From contig JBBCGQ010000001.1 in assembly GCA_037200845.1 (NCBI GenBank), positions 2,965,001-3,029,000 on the forward strand: a DNA stretch of 64,000 nt. Direction: 5' to 3'. The stretch is from Bauldia sp. (lineage in GTDB: Bacteria; Pseudomonadota; Alphaproteobacteria; Rhizobiales; Kaistiaceae). Below, one piece after another: positions 19,263-30,807 of the stretch (position 1 is the stretch's first letter; each line of letters begins with the position of its first letter). The position numbers and the translations under genes were made by a program. A model generated the notes under the pieces. That model worked only from the letters and a program-made list of their open reading frames with translations. It ran no database searches and had not been told where the DNA came from.

Positions 19263-20092
19263 GATGCGGCCACCGGCGGCGTGAACGCGCGGTCGTTGGC
19301 GAGCGACGGCAAGCGCCGTCGCGTCGTCGCACTCGCCTCCGGATCGATCTCCGCGACGATGACGCCAGGCTCCGTGCCGGCCTCCGCGAGAATCTTGCCC
19401 CACGGATCGACGATCATCGAGTGGCCGTAGGTATCGCGCCCGTCCTCATGGTGCCCACCCTGCGCGGCGGCGACAACGAACGCGCCCGTCTCGATCGCCC
19501 GCGCCCGGATCAGCACATGCCAGTGCGCCTCGCCGGTGGTTTTCGTGAACGCCGCGGGGATCGCGATGACCGACGCGCCGGCCTTCGCCAGCGCGCGATA
19601 GAGATGCGGGAAACGCACGTCGTAGCAGATCGACAGGCCGAGCTTCGCCTGCGGCAGGTCGGCGACGGCCGCCGCCGCACCCGGCCGGTAGAGGCGCGAC
19701 TCGCGATAGCTTTCGCCGCCGGCGAGATCGACGTCGAACATATGAATCTTGTCGTAGGTCGCGATCACCTTGCCGTCCGGCCCGATCAGGAACGAGCGGT
19801 TGGCGACGTCCGCCTCGCCGATCCTGATCGCCATCGACCCAATGTGGAGATGGATGCCGAGCTCCGCCGCCAGCCCGCGGAACTGCATCAGCGACGGATC
19901 GGTTGCCTCGGGCGCGATTGCCGCGAGCAGCCGCTCGCGATCCCGGTCGAGGATCGTCGTCATCTCCGGCGTCAGCACGTAGGTCGCGCCCTCCGCCGCC
20001 GCCTGCCGGATCAGCGCCGCCGCCGACGCGACGTTCCGCGCGACGTCGACGCCGCTCCGCATCTGCACGGCCGCTGCCTTGAAGACGCTCAT
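19259..20092 (-). CDS. Carbon-nitrogen hydrolase (nitrilase superfamily, Nit/omega-amidase type)
   Basis: 277 residues with the full Glu-Lys-Cys catalytic triad: E43 in TPEMT, K115 in YDKIHMFDVD, C156 in SICYDVRFPHLYR. This subgroup includes Nit1 (deaminated glutathione amidase) and Nit2 (omega-amidase); linkage to a glutaredoxin gene directly upstream makes the deaminated-glutathione role attractive, but that is inference. The start at 20092 overlaps the grxC stop by 4 bp and the end overlaps DUF1178, giving a tightly coupled run of three genes. Confidence 0.93.
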   Translation of the reverse strand: MSVFKAAAVQMRSGVDVARNVASAAALIRQAAAEGATYVLTPEMTTILDRDRERLLAAIAPEATDPSLMQFRGLAAELGIHLHIGSMAIRIGEADVANRSFLIGPDGKVIATYDKIHMFDVDLAGGESYRESRLYRPGAAAAVADLPQAKLGLSICYDVRFPHLYRALAKAGASVIAIPAAFTKTTGEAHWHVLIRARAIETGAFVVAAAQGGHHEDGRDTYGHSMIVDPWGKILAEAGTEPGVIVAEIDPEASATTRRRLPSLANDRAFTPPVAAS

Positions 20093-20355
20093 GCCTCGGC
20101 CTGGCTGACGAGACGCGCGAGGCGACCCGACGCCTCGAGTTCGAACAGATCGTCGCAGCCGCCGACGTGCTGCCCGTCGATGAAAATCTGCGGGAAGGTC
20201 GTGCCGCCGTTGGCGCGCTGGATCATCTCGGCCCGCATCTCGGCGTTGCCGGTGGCGTCATGTTCGACGAAGGCCAGCCCGTGCCGCTGCAGCAGGCGCT
20301 TCGCCATCGTGCAGTAGGAACAGAACTGGCGCGTATAAATGTCGATCTGGGCCAT
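20089..20355 (-). CDS. grxC: Glutaredoxin 3
   Basis: Small cytosolic glutathione-dependent disulfide reductase, 88 residues, normal for GrxC. A dithiol active site C-S-Y-C at 12-15 (usual form CPYC), the cis-proline segment GTTFPQIFIDG at about 51-61 and the glutathione-binding GGCDDL at 65-70 are all present. The replacement of Pro by Ser inside the active site is a known natural variant. Stop overlaps the nitrilase start; comF ends 14 bp upstream. Confidence 0.95.
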   Translation of the reverse strand: MAQIDIYTRQFCSYCTMAKRLLQRHGLAFVEHDATGNAEMRAEMIQRANGGTTFPQIFIDGQHVGGCDDLFELEASGRLARLVSQAEA

Positions 20356-20369
20356 GCCGAATATGTGGG

Positions 20370-21161
20370 TCACGGTCCGCCGCGGACAACCCGGGCGAAC
20401 ACCAGCACGTCGACCGCCGACGCTCCGGCGCGCAGCAGCGCCCGCGTTGATGCCTTCACTGTCGCCCCGGTCGTGTACACGTCGTCGACCAGCAGCACCC
20501 GCCGGCCCTCGACGGCGATCTTCGCCGCCGCCGGCACCTGGAAGGCACCGCGGACGTTGCGGTCGCGCTGGTCCGCGGTCAGTCCAACCTGCTGCTCGGT
20601 CGCGCGGATGCGGATCAGCGCATCGGTCACAAGCGGCTTGCCGGCAAGCTGGGCAACGCCCCGCGCCAGCAGCACCGACTGGTTGTAGCGCCGCGACCAG
20701 AGGCGCCGGCGATGCAGCGGCACCGGCACGATGACGTCGGCCTCGGCGACGATCTCGCCCCCGGCGCGCCGCATCCACGAGGCCATCCACGCCGCAAGCT
20801 CCAGCCGGTCGCGATACTTGAGGCCGTGCACCAGCGAGCGCGCGATATCGTCGAAGGCAGCCACGGCACGACAGCGCGCGAACGGCGGCGGATCGGCGAT
20901 CGCCTCGGCCGATAACGCGCCGGCCCCGATGTCGTAGGCGAACGGAATGCCGAGCTGCGCGCAATACGGCCGCTCGATCAGCCGCAGCTTGCTCCAGCAG
21001 CGCGCGCAGAGCGCACCGTGGCCGGCGACCGGCGCCTCGCACGACAGACACTGCGGCGGCATGGCGACATCGGCCGCGGCGCGGGCAAGCGCCGCCGCGC
21101 CGGCAATCGCCCGCCTGAGCGGGCGCGGCCTCTCCAGGATCGCGTCGCCATCGATCTCCAT
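20370..21161 (-). CDS. comF: ComF family phosphoribosyltransferase-like protein
   Basis: 263 residues. N-terminal zinc finger with paired cysteines (CLSCEAP and CARCWSKL), a further Cys in PYCAQLG, then the phosphoribosyltransferase core: VIVPVPLHRRRLWSRRYNQS, ATEQQVGLTADQRDRN, and the PRPP-loop motif VLLVDDVYTTGAT. In competent bacteria ComF aids DNA uptake; in Alphaproteobacteria the gene is widespread and its role uncertain. First gene of a leftward set comF-grxC-amidohydrolase-DUF1178 and divergent from a methyltransferase. Confidence 0.93.
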   Translation of the reverse strand: MEIDGDAILERPRPLRRAIAGAAALARAAADVAMPPQCLSCEAPVAGHGALCARCWSKLRLIERPYCAQLGIPFAYDIGAGALSAEAIADPPPFARCRAVAAFDDIARSLVHGLKYRDRLELAAWMASWMRRAGGEIVAEADVIVPVPLHRRRLWSRRYNQSVLLARGVAQLAGKPLVTDALIRIRATEQQVGLTADQRDRNVRGAFQVPAAAKIAVEGRRVLLVDDVYTTGATVKASTRALLRAGASAVDVLVFARVVRGGP

Positions 21162-21244
21162 GGCGCCAGACTAGCCCGGCAGAGCCGGATGCGCCACGAG
21201 GGCCAGTTTTGACGACGCGGCAGGAGCGACCCATAACTCCGCCC

Positions 21245-22126
21245 ATGACCGACGGCCCCCCGCACATCTTCGACCGCGCGCTGCTCGACCGGCGGCGGCA
21301 GCGCGTCGCCGCCGCCGCGGAAGACTTCCTGCTGCGGGCGGTGGCCGACGATCTGCTCGACCGCCTCGCAGCGGTTAAGCGCACCTTTGCGCTGGGCGTC
21401 GATCTCGCCAGCCCGCTGCCGCTGGTCGCCGAGCGTCTCGCCGCGACCGGACAGGCAAGCCGGGTGCTCCGCATCGACCGCATCGGCGCACCCGACATTG
21501 TCGGCGACCCGGAGCTGCTGCCTTTGGCGCCGGCGAGCGCCGATCTCATCGTCTCGGCGCTGGCGCTCCACTGGACGGACGACCTGCCCGGCACGCTGGC
21601 GCAGGTCCGCGTCGCCTTGAAACCGGACGGCCTGTTCCTCGCCGCACTGCTCGGCGGCGAGACGCTGACCGAGCTGCGCCAGTCGCTGGCGCAAGCGGAG
21701 TCCGAGGTGACCGGCGGCGCCTCGCCGCGCGTCTCGCCGTTCGCCGAACTGCGCACCGCCGGCGCGTTGTTGCAACGTGCAGGCTTCGCGTTGCCGGTGA
21801 TCGACGCCGACAAGCGCACCGTCCGCTACAACACCGCGCTCCACCTGATGCGCGACCTGCGCGCCATGGGCGCTACCAACGTGCTGGTCGAGCGCGACCG
21901 CCGTCCGCTCCGTCGCCAGGTGCTGATCCGCGCCGCGTCGATCTACGCCGAACGCTTTGCCGATCCGGATGGGCGGATACGCGCGACCTTCGAGGTCATC
22001 TCGCTGTCGGGCTGGGCGCCGCACGCCAGCCAGCAGCAGCCGCTCCGTCCGGGCAGCGCCAAGGCGCGCCTCGCCGATGCGCTGAACGCGGTCGAGAAAT
22101 CGGCGGGGGAGAAGGCCGGCGGTTAG
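21245..22126 (+). CDS. Class I SAM-dependent methyltransferase, NDUFAF5-like
   Basis: 293 residues. Opens IFDRALLDRRRQRVAAAAEDFLL, split around a conserved basic helix typical of bacterial relatives of human NDUFAF5, which hydroxylates a complex I subunit. The Rossmann core contains ALGVDLASPLPLVAERL and the post-II segment PLAPASADLIVSALALHW(TDDLPG), with the distinctive LHWTDDLPG motif. A BioC-like role is the main alternative, but the LALHW motif and the length favour the NDUFAF5 group. Start ATG at 21245, with an upstream in-frame TTG possible at 21209. Ends in a 4-bp convergent overlap with the small gene at 22123. Confidence 0.85.
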   Translation: MTDGPPHIFDRALLDRRRQRVAAAAEDFLLRAVADDLLDRLAAVKRTFALGVDLASPLPLVAERLAATGQASRVLRIDRIGAPDIVGDPELLPLAPASADLIVSALALHWTDDLPGTLAQVRVALKPDGLFLAALLGGETLTELRQSLAQAESEVTGGASPRVSPFAELRTAGALLQRAGFALPVIDADKRTVRYNTALHLMRDLRAMGATNVLVERDRRPLRRQVLIRAASIYAERFADPDGRIRATFEVISLSGWAPHASQQQPLRPGSAKARLADALNAVEKSAGEKAGG

Positions 22127-22365
22127 CGGTCGAGCATTTCCAGCGCACGCCGCTGATCTTCCGGCGCCGCGATCGCGCCGGTGGTCATCGGGTCAACCTG
22201 GTGGAGACCGGCGACGTTGTCGTCGTGCCGCGCCGAGACGCCGCCGAAGAGAACCGCGCCGACGCCGAGAACGGCGAGCGTGATCGGCACGAATGCCGCG
22301 AGCTTCGAGCGGCCGATGCCGCCGGCGATCGTGCCTGGCGGCAGGATGATGTCGTGGGAAGCCAT
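22123..22365 (-). CDS. Small single-pass membrane protein, unknown function
   Basis: 80 residues beginning MASHDIILPPGTIAGGIG, followed by one hydrophobic helix (LAAFVPITLAVLGVGAVLFGG, residues about 21-41) and a polar tail. The tail includes the phrase PMTTGAI, which recurs in many short Hyphomicrobiales membrane proteins. The gene lies between mutT and a convergent methyltransferase and overlaps the latter's stop. No function is visible. The ATG at 22365 is chosen because it directly precedes the conserved-looking N-terminus. Confidence 0.65.
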   Translation of the reverse strand: MASHDIILPPGTIAGGIGRSKLAAFVPITLAVLGVGAVLFGGVSARHDDNVAGLHQVDPMTTGAIAAPEDQRRALEMLDR

Positions 22366-22420
22366 GGAGAATGTCCCGCTGCCGCGCGATTCGGCGGCTC
22401 CGCGGAACTCTCCCGCCACA

Positions 22421-22825
22421 TCATAAATGATCTATTAACGCCGGGATCAGCGGGATGTCGGCGGCCGGCATGGGATAGTCGCGGAGGTTCGCGGCGCGCA
22501 CCCACTTCAGCGCCTGCCCCTCGCGCCCCTGCGGGATGCCCGACCAGCGCCGGCAGATGTAAAGCGGCATCAGCAGATGGAAGTCGTCATAGGCGTGGCT
22601 GGCAAAGGTCAGCGGCGCCAGGCACGATTCCGAAGTCTCGACGCCGATCTCTTCTTTCAACTCGCGGACGAGGGTCGCTTCCGGTGTCTCGCCGGCTTCG
22701 ATCTTGCCACCGGGAAATTCCCACAGGCCGGCCATCGATTTTCCCTCGGGCCGCTGGGTGAGCAGCACGCGGCGATCGACGTCGACCAACGCGCAGGCGG
22801 CGACGAGGACGATATGGCCGGTCAT
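22421..22825 (-). CDS. mutT: 8-oxo-dGTP diphosphatase MutT (Nudix hydrolase)
   Basis: 134 residues. A complete Nudix box is present at about 40-62: GGKIEAGETPEATLVRELKEE, continuing IGV. The lead LVAACALVDVDRRVLLTQRPEGKSMAGLWEFPGG is the classic MutT N-terminus (parts: LLTQRPEGK, LWEFPGG). It hydrolyses oxidised nucleotides to prevent transversions. It follows argJ in the same direction with a family A repeat element between, a neighbourhood common in Hyphomicrobiales. Confidence 0.94.
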   Translation of the reverse strand: MTGHIVLVAACALVDVDRRVLLTQRPEGKSMAGLWEFPGGKIEAGETPEATLVRELKEEIGVETSESCLAPLTFASHAYDDFHLLMPLYICRRWSGIPQGREGQALKWVRAANLRDYPMPAADIPLIPALIDHL

Positions 22826-22839
22826 AGGGCACGACGTCC

Positions 22840-23005
22840 CCTCGCCCCGGAGGGGAGAGGGCTTCGACTCTTATGAGCGCAGCGAACTAGAGGCGAAGGG
22901 TGAGGGGCGACTGGCAAGGGAAAAGTCGCCTCACCCGGTTTGTCTAGGCTCGCTTCGCTCGCCAAGCCAAACGCGGCCTCTCCCCTTCGGGGAGAGGCGA
23001 CGCCC
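22840..23005. repeat. GC-rich intergenic inverted-repeat element, long variant (family A)
   Basis: About 166 bp between argJ and mutT. The ends pair (CGCCCCGGAGGGGAGAGG on the left; CCTCTCCCCTTCGGGGAGAG on the right). Inner pairs are AAGGGTGAGGGGCGACT with AGTCGCCTCACCC. The centre contains GAGCGCAGCGAACTAGAGGC and GGCTCGCTTCGCTC, as in widely dispersed rhizobial intergenic elements. Confidence 0.75.
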
Positions 23006-23030
23006 TGCGTCCCACAACGCGCTCCCCAAA

Positions 23031-24275
23031 TCACGACCGGTAATCGCCGTTGATCGCGACGTATTCCTTGGTGAGATCGCACGTCCACACCGTGTCGCGC
23101 GCCGTGCCGAGGCCGATGTCGGCGGTGATGACGACGTGGTCCTGCTTCATGTACGCCGAGGCCGCCGCCTCCGAGTAGGACGCATCGCGCTCGCCCTTCA
23201 CCGCAACGCGGATGTCGCCGAAGGAAATCGCCAGCCGGTCGCGGTCGGCGGGTTCCCCGGCCTTGCCGACGGCCATGACGACCCGGCCCCAGTTGGCGTC
23301 CTCACCGGCGATCGCGGTCTTGACCAGCGGCGAGTTGGCGATCGACATCGCGATCCGCCGCGCCGATTTCTTCGAGGTCGCGCCGGTGACACGCACCTCG
23401 ACGAATTTCCGCGCCCCTTCGCCATCGCGCACCACCTGGTGGGCCAGATCGCGCAGGAGATCGTTGAGCGCCGCCTTGAAATGCACCAGTCGCTTGTCGC
23501 CGGCGTTGGTGATCTTGGGCGCCTTCACCGCCCTGCCGGTGGCGAACAGCAGCAGCGTGTCCGAGGTCGACGTGTCGCTGTCGACGGTGATCGCGTTGAA
23601 GCTGCCGGTCACGCCGGCGGCCAGCAGTTGCTTCAGCACCGGCGCCGCGATCGGCGCATCTGTCACCACGAACGACAGCATCGTCGCCATGTCGGGCGCG
23701 ATCATGCCGGCGCCCTTGGCGATGCCGTTGATGGTCACCGTCGCCTCGCCGAGCTTCACCCGCCGCGTCGCGCCCTTGGGGTAGGTGTCCGTCGTCATGA
23801 TCGCCGAAGCCGCGTCGATCCACGGCTCGGCCTCGGCGCGCCTGGCGGTATCGCCGAGCACCGCATCGAACTTGGTGGCGTCGAGCGGCTCGCCGATGAC
23901 GCCGGTGGAAGCGAGGAAGACTTCGTTCGGCTTGCAGCCGACGACCTTCGCGGCAATCGCCGCCGACATCTTGGTCGCCTCGCGGCCCTTCTTGCCGGTG
24001 AAGGCGTTGGCGTTGCCGGAGTTGACCAGGAGCGCCCGCGCCTTGCCCGACTTCAGCGCCGCCTTGCACCAGTCGACCGGCGCCGACGGGCACTTGGAGC
24101 GGGTAAAGACGCCCGCCACCGTCGTGCCCTTGTCGAACAGCGCGAGCAGCACGTCGCGCCGGTTCTTGTAACGGATGCCCGCCTCGGCAACCGCGAAACG
24201 GACGCCGGCGACCGCCGGCAGCGGCGGAAAAGACGCCGGCGCCAGCGGTGACTTCGTCGTCGGCGTCCCGGCCAT
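23031..24275 (-). CDS. argJ: Bifunctional glutamate N-acetyltransferase / amino-acid N-acetyltransferase ArgJ
   Basis: Transfers acetyl from N-acetylornithine to glutamate (and can use acetyl-CoA) in the cyclic arginine pathway. 414 residues. The protein is made as a precursor that cuts itself between Ala197 and Thr198 in the motif [16 protein letters not shown]; Thr198 becomes the catalytic nucleophile of the beta chain. Other family blocks are [13 protein letters not shown] (83-95) and [10 protein letters not shown] (120-129). Lies 2 bp from the parvulin gene's stop, in one minus-strand unit. Confidence 0.96.
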   Translation of the reverse strand: MAGTPTTKSPLAPASFPPLPAVAGVRFAVAEAGIRYKNRRDVLLALFDKGTTVAGVFTRSKCPSAPVDWCKAALKSGKARALLVNSGNANAFTGKKGREATKMSAAIAAKVVGCKPNEVFLASTGVIGEPLDATKFDAVLGDTARRAEAEPWIDAASAIMTTDTYPKGATRRVKLGEATVTINGIAKGAGMIAPDMATMLSFVVTDAPIAAPVLKQLLAAGVTGSFNAITVDSDTSTSDTLLLFATGRAVKAPKITNAGDKRLVHFKAALNDLLRDLAHQVVRDGEGARKFVEVRVTGATSKKSARRIAMSIANSPLVKTAIAGEDANWGRVVMAVGKAGEPADRDRLAISFGDIRVAVKGERDASYSEAAASAYMKQDHVVITADIGLGTARDTVWTCDLTKEYVAINGDYRS

Positions 24276-24277
24276 GG

Positions 24278-25312
24278 CTACTGCGCCGGAGCCGTCGCCG
24301 GCGGAGTTGTGGTCGCCGCCGGAGGTGTGGTGGCAGCCGGCGGGGTCGTGGCGGCCGGGGGCGTCGTGGCGGCCGGGGGCGTGGCGGCATCGGCCGGCGG
24401 CGCAGCGGCGGCGTCCGGCGGCGGCACCACCTCGATCTTGGCGGTGGCGTGCAGCGCGTCGATCACGGCGAGGATCGTCTCGCGCCCGAGCGTGCGGGCG
24501 AGATCGTCCTTGCGGTCATCGAACGACGGCGGCGCCGACTTGCGCTTCTCCAGCACCTTGATGACGTGGTAGCCGAAGTCGCTCTTCACCGGCGTCTTGG
24601 TGTACTGCCCGGCGCCCAGCGCGAAGGCGGCGTCCTCGAACGCCTTCACCATCTGGCCCTTGCCGAACCAGCCGAGATCGCCGCCCGCCTGGCCGGAGCC
24701 CTTGTCGGTCGACTTGTCCTTGGCGATGGCGGCGAAGTCGCCGCCCTGGTCGAGCTGCGCGATGATCGCCTTCGCCTCGTCTTCGGTGTTCACCAGAATG
24801 TGCACCGCATGGATCTCGTCCTCGGGCACGAACTTGGCGACCTCGGCGTCATAGCGCGCCTTCAGCGCCGCGTCGGTCACCGCGGCCTGCAGCTTGTCCT
24901 GCAGGTAGGCGTTACGCAGCGCCTTGTCGTGGACGTAGGCGAGCGTCGACTCGATCTGCGCGCCCTTGTCCATCTTGGCGGCCTCGGCCGCCTGCGCCAT
25001 CAGGCGGATGTCGATGACGCCCTTCACGAGCGCCGCCATCTGCTGGTCTTCCGGAAACTGGGCGAGCGCCTGCTGCAGGTCGGGCTCGGCCGCGGCAAGG
25101 TCGAGTTCGGTGATCTTCTCGCCGTTGACGACGGCCACGACCCGGTCGGTGGCAACGACGCCCTCAACATCCGGGGCGGGGGCGACGGCAGCCGGCGGAG
25201 CGGCCGGAGGCGTGGCGGGGGCGGCGGCCTCCTGCGCGCCGGCTATGGCGGCGCTGCCCAGCAGCAGGACGGAGGCAAGCAAAGTCGAGCGAAAAGCGTG
25301 GGAAAGGGTCAT
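24278..25312 (-). CDS. Exported parvulin-type peptidyl-prolyl isomerase
   Basis: About 344 residues: signal peptide at 1-27 ([17 protein letters not shown]), an Ala/Pro linker, a SurA/PrsA-like helical chaperone part, and a rotamase domain with [28 protein letters not shown] and [11 protein letters not shown], the standard parvulin blocks. It should fold outer-membrane or secreted proteins in the periplasm. The C-terminal tail consists of four PPAATT repeats encoded by an 18-bp minisatellite. The ATG at 25312 is taken because it starts the signal peptide. Divergent from secA, which fits a shared export role. Confidence 0.9.
   Translation of the reverse strand: MTLSHAFRSTLLASVLLLGSAAIAGAQEAAAPATPPAAPPAAVAPAPDVEGVVATDRVVAVVNGEKITELDLAAAEPDLQQALAQFPEDQQMAALVKGVIDIRLMAQAAEAAKMDKGAQIESTLAYVHDKALRNAYLQDKLQAAVTDAALKARYDAEVAKFVPEDEIHAVHILVNTEDEAKAIIAQLDQGGDFAAIAKDKSTDKGSGQAGGDLGWFGKGQMVKAFEDAAFALGAGQYTKTPVKSDFGYHVIKVLEKRKSAPPSFDDRKDDLARTLGRETILAVIDALHATAKIEVVPPPDAAAAPPADAATPPAATTPPAATTPPAATTPPAATTTPPATAPAQ
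24309..24380. repeat. 18-bp minisatellite inside the parvulin gene
   Basis: Four tandem 18-bp units encode PPAATT repeats. The last two (24345-24362 and 24363-24380) are identical at DNA level, so the array has expanded recently. Copy number is likely to vary between strains. Confidence 0.8.
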
Positions 25313-25401
25313 CAAACTGTTCCGGTTCGGGTGTTGAGTGGGGTGGCGGGATGCGCGTGTTCGATCTGCCGCCCAGCCTGATCGAAGCGCATGTCGCGCC
25401 G

Positions 25402-25430
25402 TTGACATGGGGTATGCCCCCTCTTATCTG
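25402..25430 (+). promoter_or_regulatory. Candidate sigma-70-type promoter of secA
   Basis: Perfect -35 TTGACA at 25402-25407 and a -10-like TATCTG at 25425-25430 with a 17-bp spacer, about 125 bp upstream of the secA start. The region is in the divergent gap with the parvulin gene. Confidence 0.5.
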
Positions 25431-25554
25431 TCTCCAAGCTTGGCGTCAAAGAACGCTTTGAATCCCTAGAGGTGACGGCGGTTTAGAGCACCTGGCTACC
25501 GGTTAGCTCAGGGCCGCGACAGCCTGTCCACCCACTGGTTCCAAGGAACGTCGC

Positions 25555-28320
<2,766 letters not shown>

Positions 28321-28328
28321 CTGAGACT

Positions 28329-28465
28329 CAACCCTCCCCTTGAGCGAGGGTCAAAACCGCGAAGCGGTTTTGGGGAGGGGTCGGAAGCCATCGACAAGCA
28401 CCGCGACCCCCTCGCGAAATCGCCGACGCGATTTCGACCTCCCCTCAAGGGGGAGGTTGGCCGCC
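28329..28465. repeat. GC-rich intergenic inverted-repeat element (family A)
   Basis: About 137 bp in the convergent gap after secA: AACCCTCCCCTTGAGCGAGG at the left pairs with CCTCCCCTCAAGGGGGAGG at the right. It contains the hairpin CAAAACCGC-GAAG-CGGTTTTG and the related arm AAATCGCCGACGCGATTT. It probably doubles as the secA transcription end. Confidence 0.8.
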
Positions 28466-28480
28466 AATAGCCGTCAGCGC

Positions 28481-29662
28481 CTAGCCCGAAGTTCCCGCGG
28501 CGGCTCCCTCGCCGTCGCCCGGCCAGACGAATTTCTTCTTCACGAACTTCCCGACCTCGGGGATGTCCGGAGTCATGTCCGGCGCGATCGTGCCGGTTGC
28601 CGCAGGCGCCGAGACGGACGTCGCGGCCGGCGCCTTGCCCTCGGGCCGCAGCCGCGGCATCGGCACGTTGGCGACGACCTTCGGCGCCGCGCTTGTCGCG
28701 GCCGTCGGCGTAGCATCGGTCGCCGCCGTGTCCTTGGCAGCGGTCGCGGCATTGCCCGTCGCCTTCGCCGCCACGCTGGTGGCAACGTCGGCCGCCCGCT
28801 TTTCCTCGGCCTCAAGCGCCACGACCGCGGCGTTGAAGGCAACGTCGTCGCTCGATTGCTTCTGCGCCAGCGCGTTCACCAGCGCCTGCGGCCGCGTGTA
28901 GTCCGGGCACTTGCCGTTCGGATCGAAGGTCGGGCCGGCGTCGGCATTGAAGACGTAGCCGTGGTCGCAGATGTCGATCTTCGGCGGGCGCAGCGTCAGG
29001 TCGAAATTGTCGGAGCCGACCTTGAGCATCCGCCAGAACGGCATGTTCGCGTCGTCGCGATGCTTGGCGAGATTCTCCGCCGTCATGCGGAAGGGCAGTG
29101 CCTGAATCTGGAACGAGGTCTGCCCGCCGCGGAACGAGTCGCGCGCCAGCGCAAAAATCTCGCCGGCGTCGGCATCGGTCATCGAGTAGCAGCCGGCCGA
29201 CGAGCAGGCGCCGTGCACCATCAGGTTGGAGCCGGTGCGGCCGAGCGAGCGGTCGAACGTGTTCGGATAGCCGATGTTGAACGACAGGTAGTAGTGCGAC
29301 GCCGGATTCATCTGCGCCGGGGTGACGACGTAGACGCCCTCGGGCGCCTGGCGGTCGCCTTCCTTGAGCTTCGGTCCGAGCTTACCGGACCACTTGCAGA
29401 TCTCGTACGTCTTGAGCAGCGCGTAGTCGCCGTTCGTCTGCTGCTTCCAGATTTCGAGCTCCGACGTCTCCTTGTAGAGCCGCACGAAGATCGGCGACGT
29501 CTCCTTCATGTCGAGGAGATTCATCTTGGCGACGAGCGAAGTCGGGACCGGCCGCAGTTCCTTCGGGACGCCCGAGTCCTGGCAGGCGGAAAGCCAAACG
29601 GCGGCGAGCCCAATGGCAAGCCACTGGCCGAGCGCAGCTCTCCTAAACGGCTGAAACCCCAT
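28481..29662 (-). CDS. L,D-transpeptidase family lipoprotein (YafK/DpaA-like)
   Basis: 393 residues. Lipoprotein signal with lipobox LSAC (Cys27), so membrane-anchored in the periplasm. The YkuD domain has the YafK-type catalytic motif HGACSSAGCYSMTD, with His150 and the nucleophile Cys158. YafK/DpaA in E. coli removes Braun lipoprotein from peptidoglycan; the target here is unknown. After the domain comes a long Ala/Thr/Pro-rich low-complexity tail (about 285-370). Start ATG at 29662 fits the signal peptide. It is convergent with secA and downstream of accA. Confidence 0.9.
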   Translation of the reverse strand: MGFQPFRRAALGQWLAIGLAAVWLSACQDSGVPKELRPVPTSLVAKMNLLDMKETSPIFVRLYKETSELEIWKQQTNGDYALLKTYEICKWSGKLGPKLKEGDRQAPEGVYVVTPAQMNPASHYYLSFNIGYPNTFDRSLGRTGSNLMVHGACSSAGCYSMTDADAGEIFALARDSFRGGQTSFQIQALPFRMTAENLAKHRDDANMPFWRMLKVGSDNFDLTLRPPKIDICDHGYVFNADAGPTFDPNGKCPDYTRPQALVNALAQKQSSDDVAFNAAVVALEAEEKRAADVATSVAAKATGNAATAAKDTAATDATPTAATSAAPKVVANVPMPRLRPEGKAPAATSVSAPAATGTIAPDMTPDIPEVGKFVKKKFVWPGDGEGAAAGTSG

Positions 29663-29786
29663 CAGGCTCTCTTATCAGATTCGGTCAGCCAGCCCGTTTC
29701 GCCTTAGACCGGGATTCTCGCAATTCGTCAACCGCCGCTTGGCGTTAAGGAATGTGGCGAACGGAGGCGACAGACGTGCGACGGGC

Positions 29787-30740
29787 TTAGAGCGACCGCC
29801 CGATGGCGAGATATTTTTCCCGCCGCTGCCGGCGGATTTCCTCCGGCGGCAAATTGTCCATCGAGTCGAGCGCCTCGGCGATGGCGTCGCCGGTGGCGGC
29901 GATCGTGACCTCAGGCTCGCGGTGCGCCCCGCCGACCGGCTCGGTGACAACCTTGTCGATCACGCCGAAGCGCACGAGGTCCTCGGCGGTGATCTTCATG
30001 CCGGTCGCCGCATCCTGCGCCCGGCTGGAATCGTGCCACAGGATCGACGCCGCGCCCTCCGGCGAGATCACGGTGTAGATCGAGTGCTCCAGCATCATCA
30101 CCTTGTTGGCGGTGGCGATGGCGATGGCCCCGCCCGAGCCGCCTTCGCCGATGACGACGGCGACGTTGGGCACGCCGAGCTTGAGGCAGGCTTCCGTCGA
30201 GCGCGCGATCGCCTCGGCCTGGCCGCGGGCCTCCGCGTCGATGCCGGGATAGGCGCCGGCCGTATCGACCAGCGCCACCACCGGCAGGCCGAACTGGTCG
30301 GCGAGGTGCATGATGCGGATCGCCTTGCGGTAGCCTTCCGGCCGCGCCATGCCAAAGTTGTGCTTGAGGCGGCTTTCGGTGTCGTTGCCCTTTTCCTGGC
30401 CGATGACGGCGACCCGCCGACCACGGAAGAAGCCCAGGCCCGCAACGATCGCCTCGTCCTCGCCGAACGAGCGGTCGCCGGCGAGCGGCGTGAAATCCTC
30501 GATCAGGCCTTTGACGTAGTCGCCGAAATGCGGCCGGTCGGGATGGCGCGCAACCTGAGTCTTCTGCCACGGCGTCAGCTTGGCGTAGATCTCGGCCAGC
30601 GCCTGCGCCGCCTTGCTCTCGAGCTTGGCGACTTCCTCGCCGATGGCGACGGCGTCGCCGTTATCGCCGAGCGAGCGCAGTTCCTGGACCTTGCCCTGCA
30701 GGTCGGCGACGGGCTTTTCGAAGTCGAGGTAGCTGCGCAA
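29787..30740 (-). CDS. accA: Acetyl-CoA carboxylase carboxyltransferase subunit alpha
   Basis: Part of the carboxyltransferase that moves CO2 from biotin to acetyl-CoA to form malonyl-CoA. 317 residues, normal length. Diagnostic segments: N-terminal YLDFEKPVADLQ, HPDRPHFGDYV, RVAVIGQEKG, FGMARPEGYRKA, DTAGAYPGIDAE, and GEGGSGGAIAI, the oxyanion-hole glycines. The start appears to be TTG at 30740, since no ATG or GTG lies at the family's N-terminus and the frame reads MRSYLDFEK from that codon. Downstream of xerD on the same strand. Confidence 0.96.
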   Translation of the reverse strand: MRSYLDFEKPVADLQGKVQELRSLGDNGDAVAIGEEVAKLESKAAQALAEIYAKLTPWQKTQVARHPDRPHFGDYVKGLIEDFTPLAGDRSFGEDEAIVAGLGFFRGRRVAVIGQEKGNDTESRLKHNFGMARPEGYRKAIRIMHLADQFGLPVVALVDTAGAYPGIDAEARGQAEAIARSTEACLKLGVPNVAVVIGEGGSGGAIAIATANKVMMLEHSIYTVISPEGAASILWHDSSRAQDAATGMKITAEDLVRFGVIDKVVTEPVGGAHREPEVTIAATGDAIAEALDSMDNLPPEEIRRQRREKYLAIGRSL

Positions 30741-30807
30741 TCCGTAACTCTTGGGTGGCCAAAACGAGGGAGAGTGATGCCTTTAGGCGGCTTTGCGAGT
30801 CAAGGCT

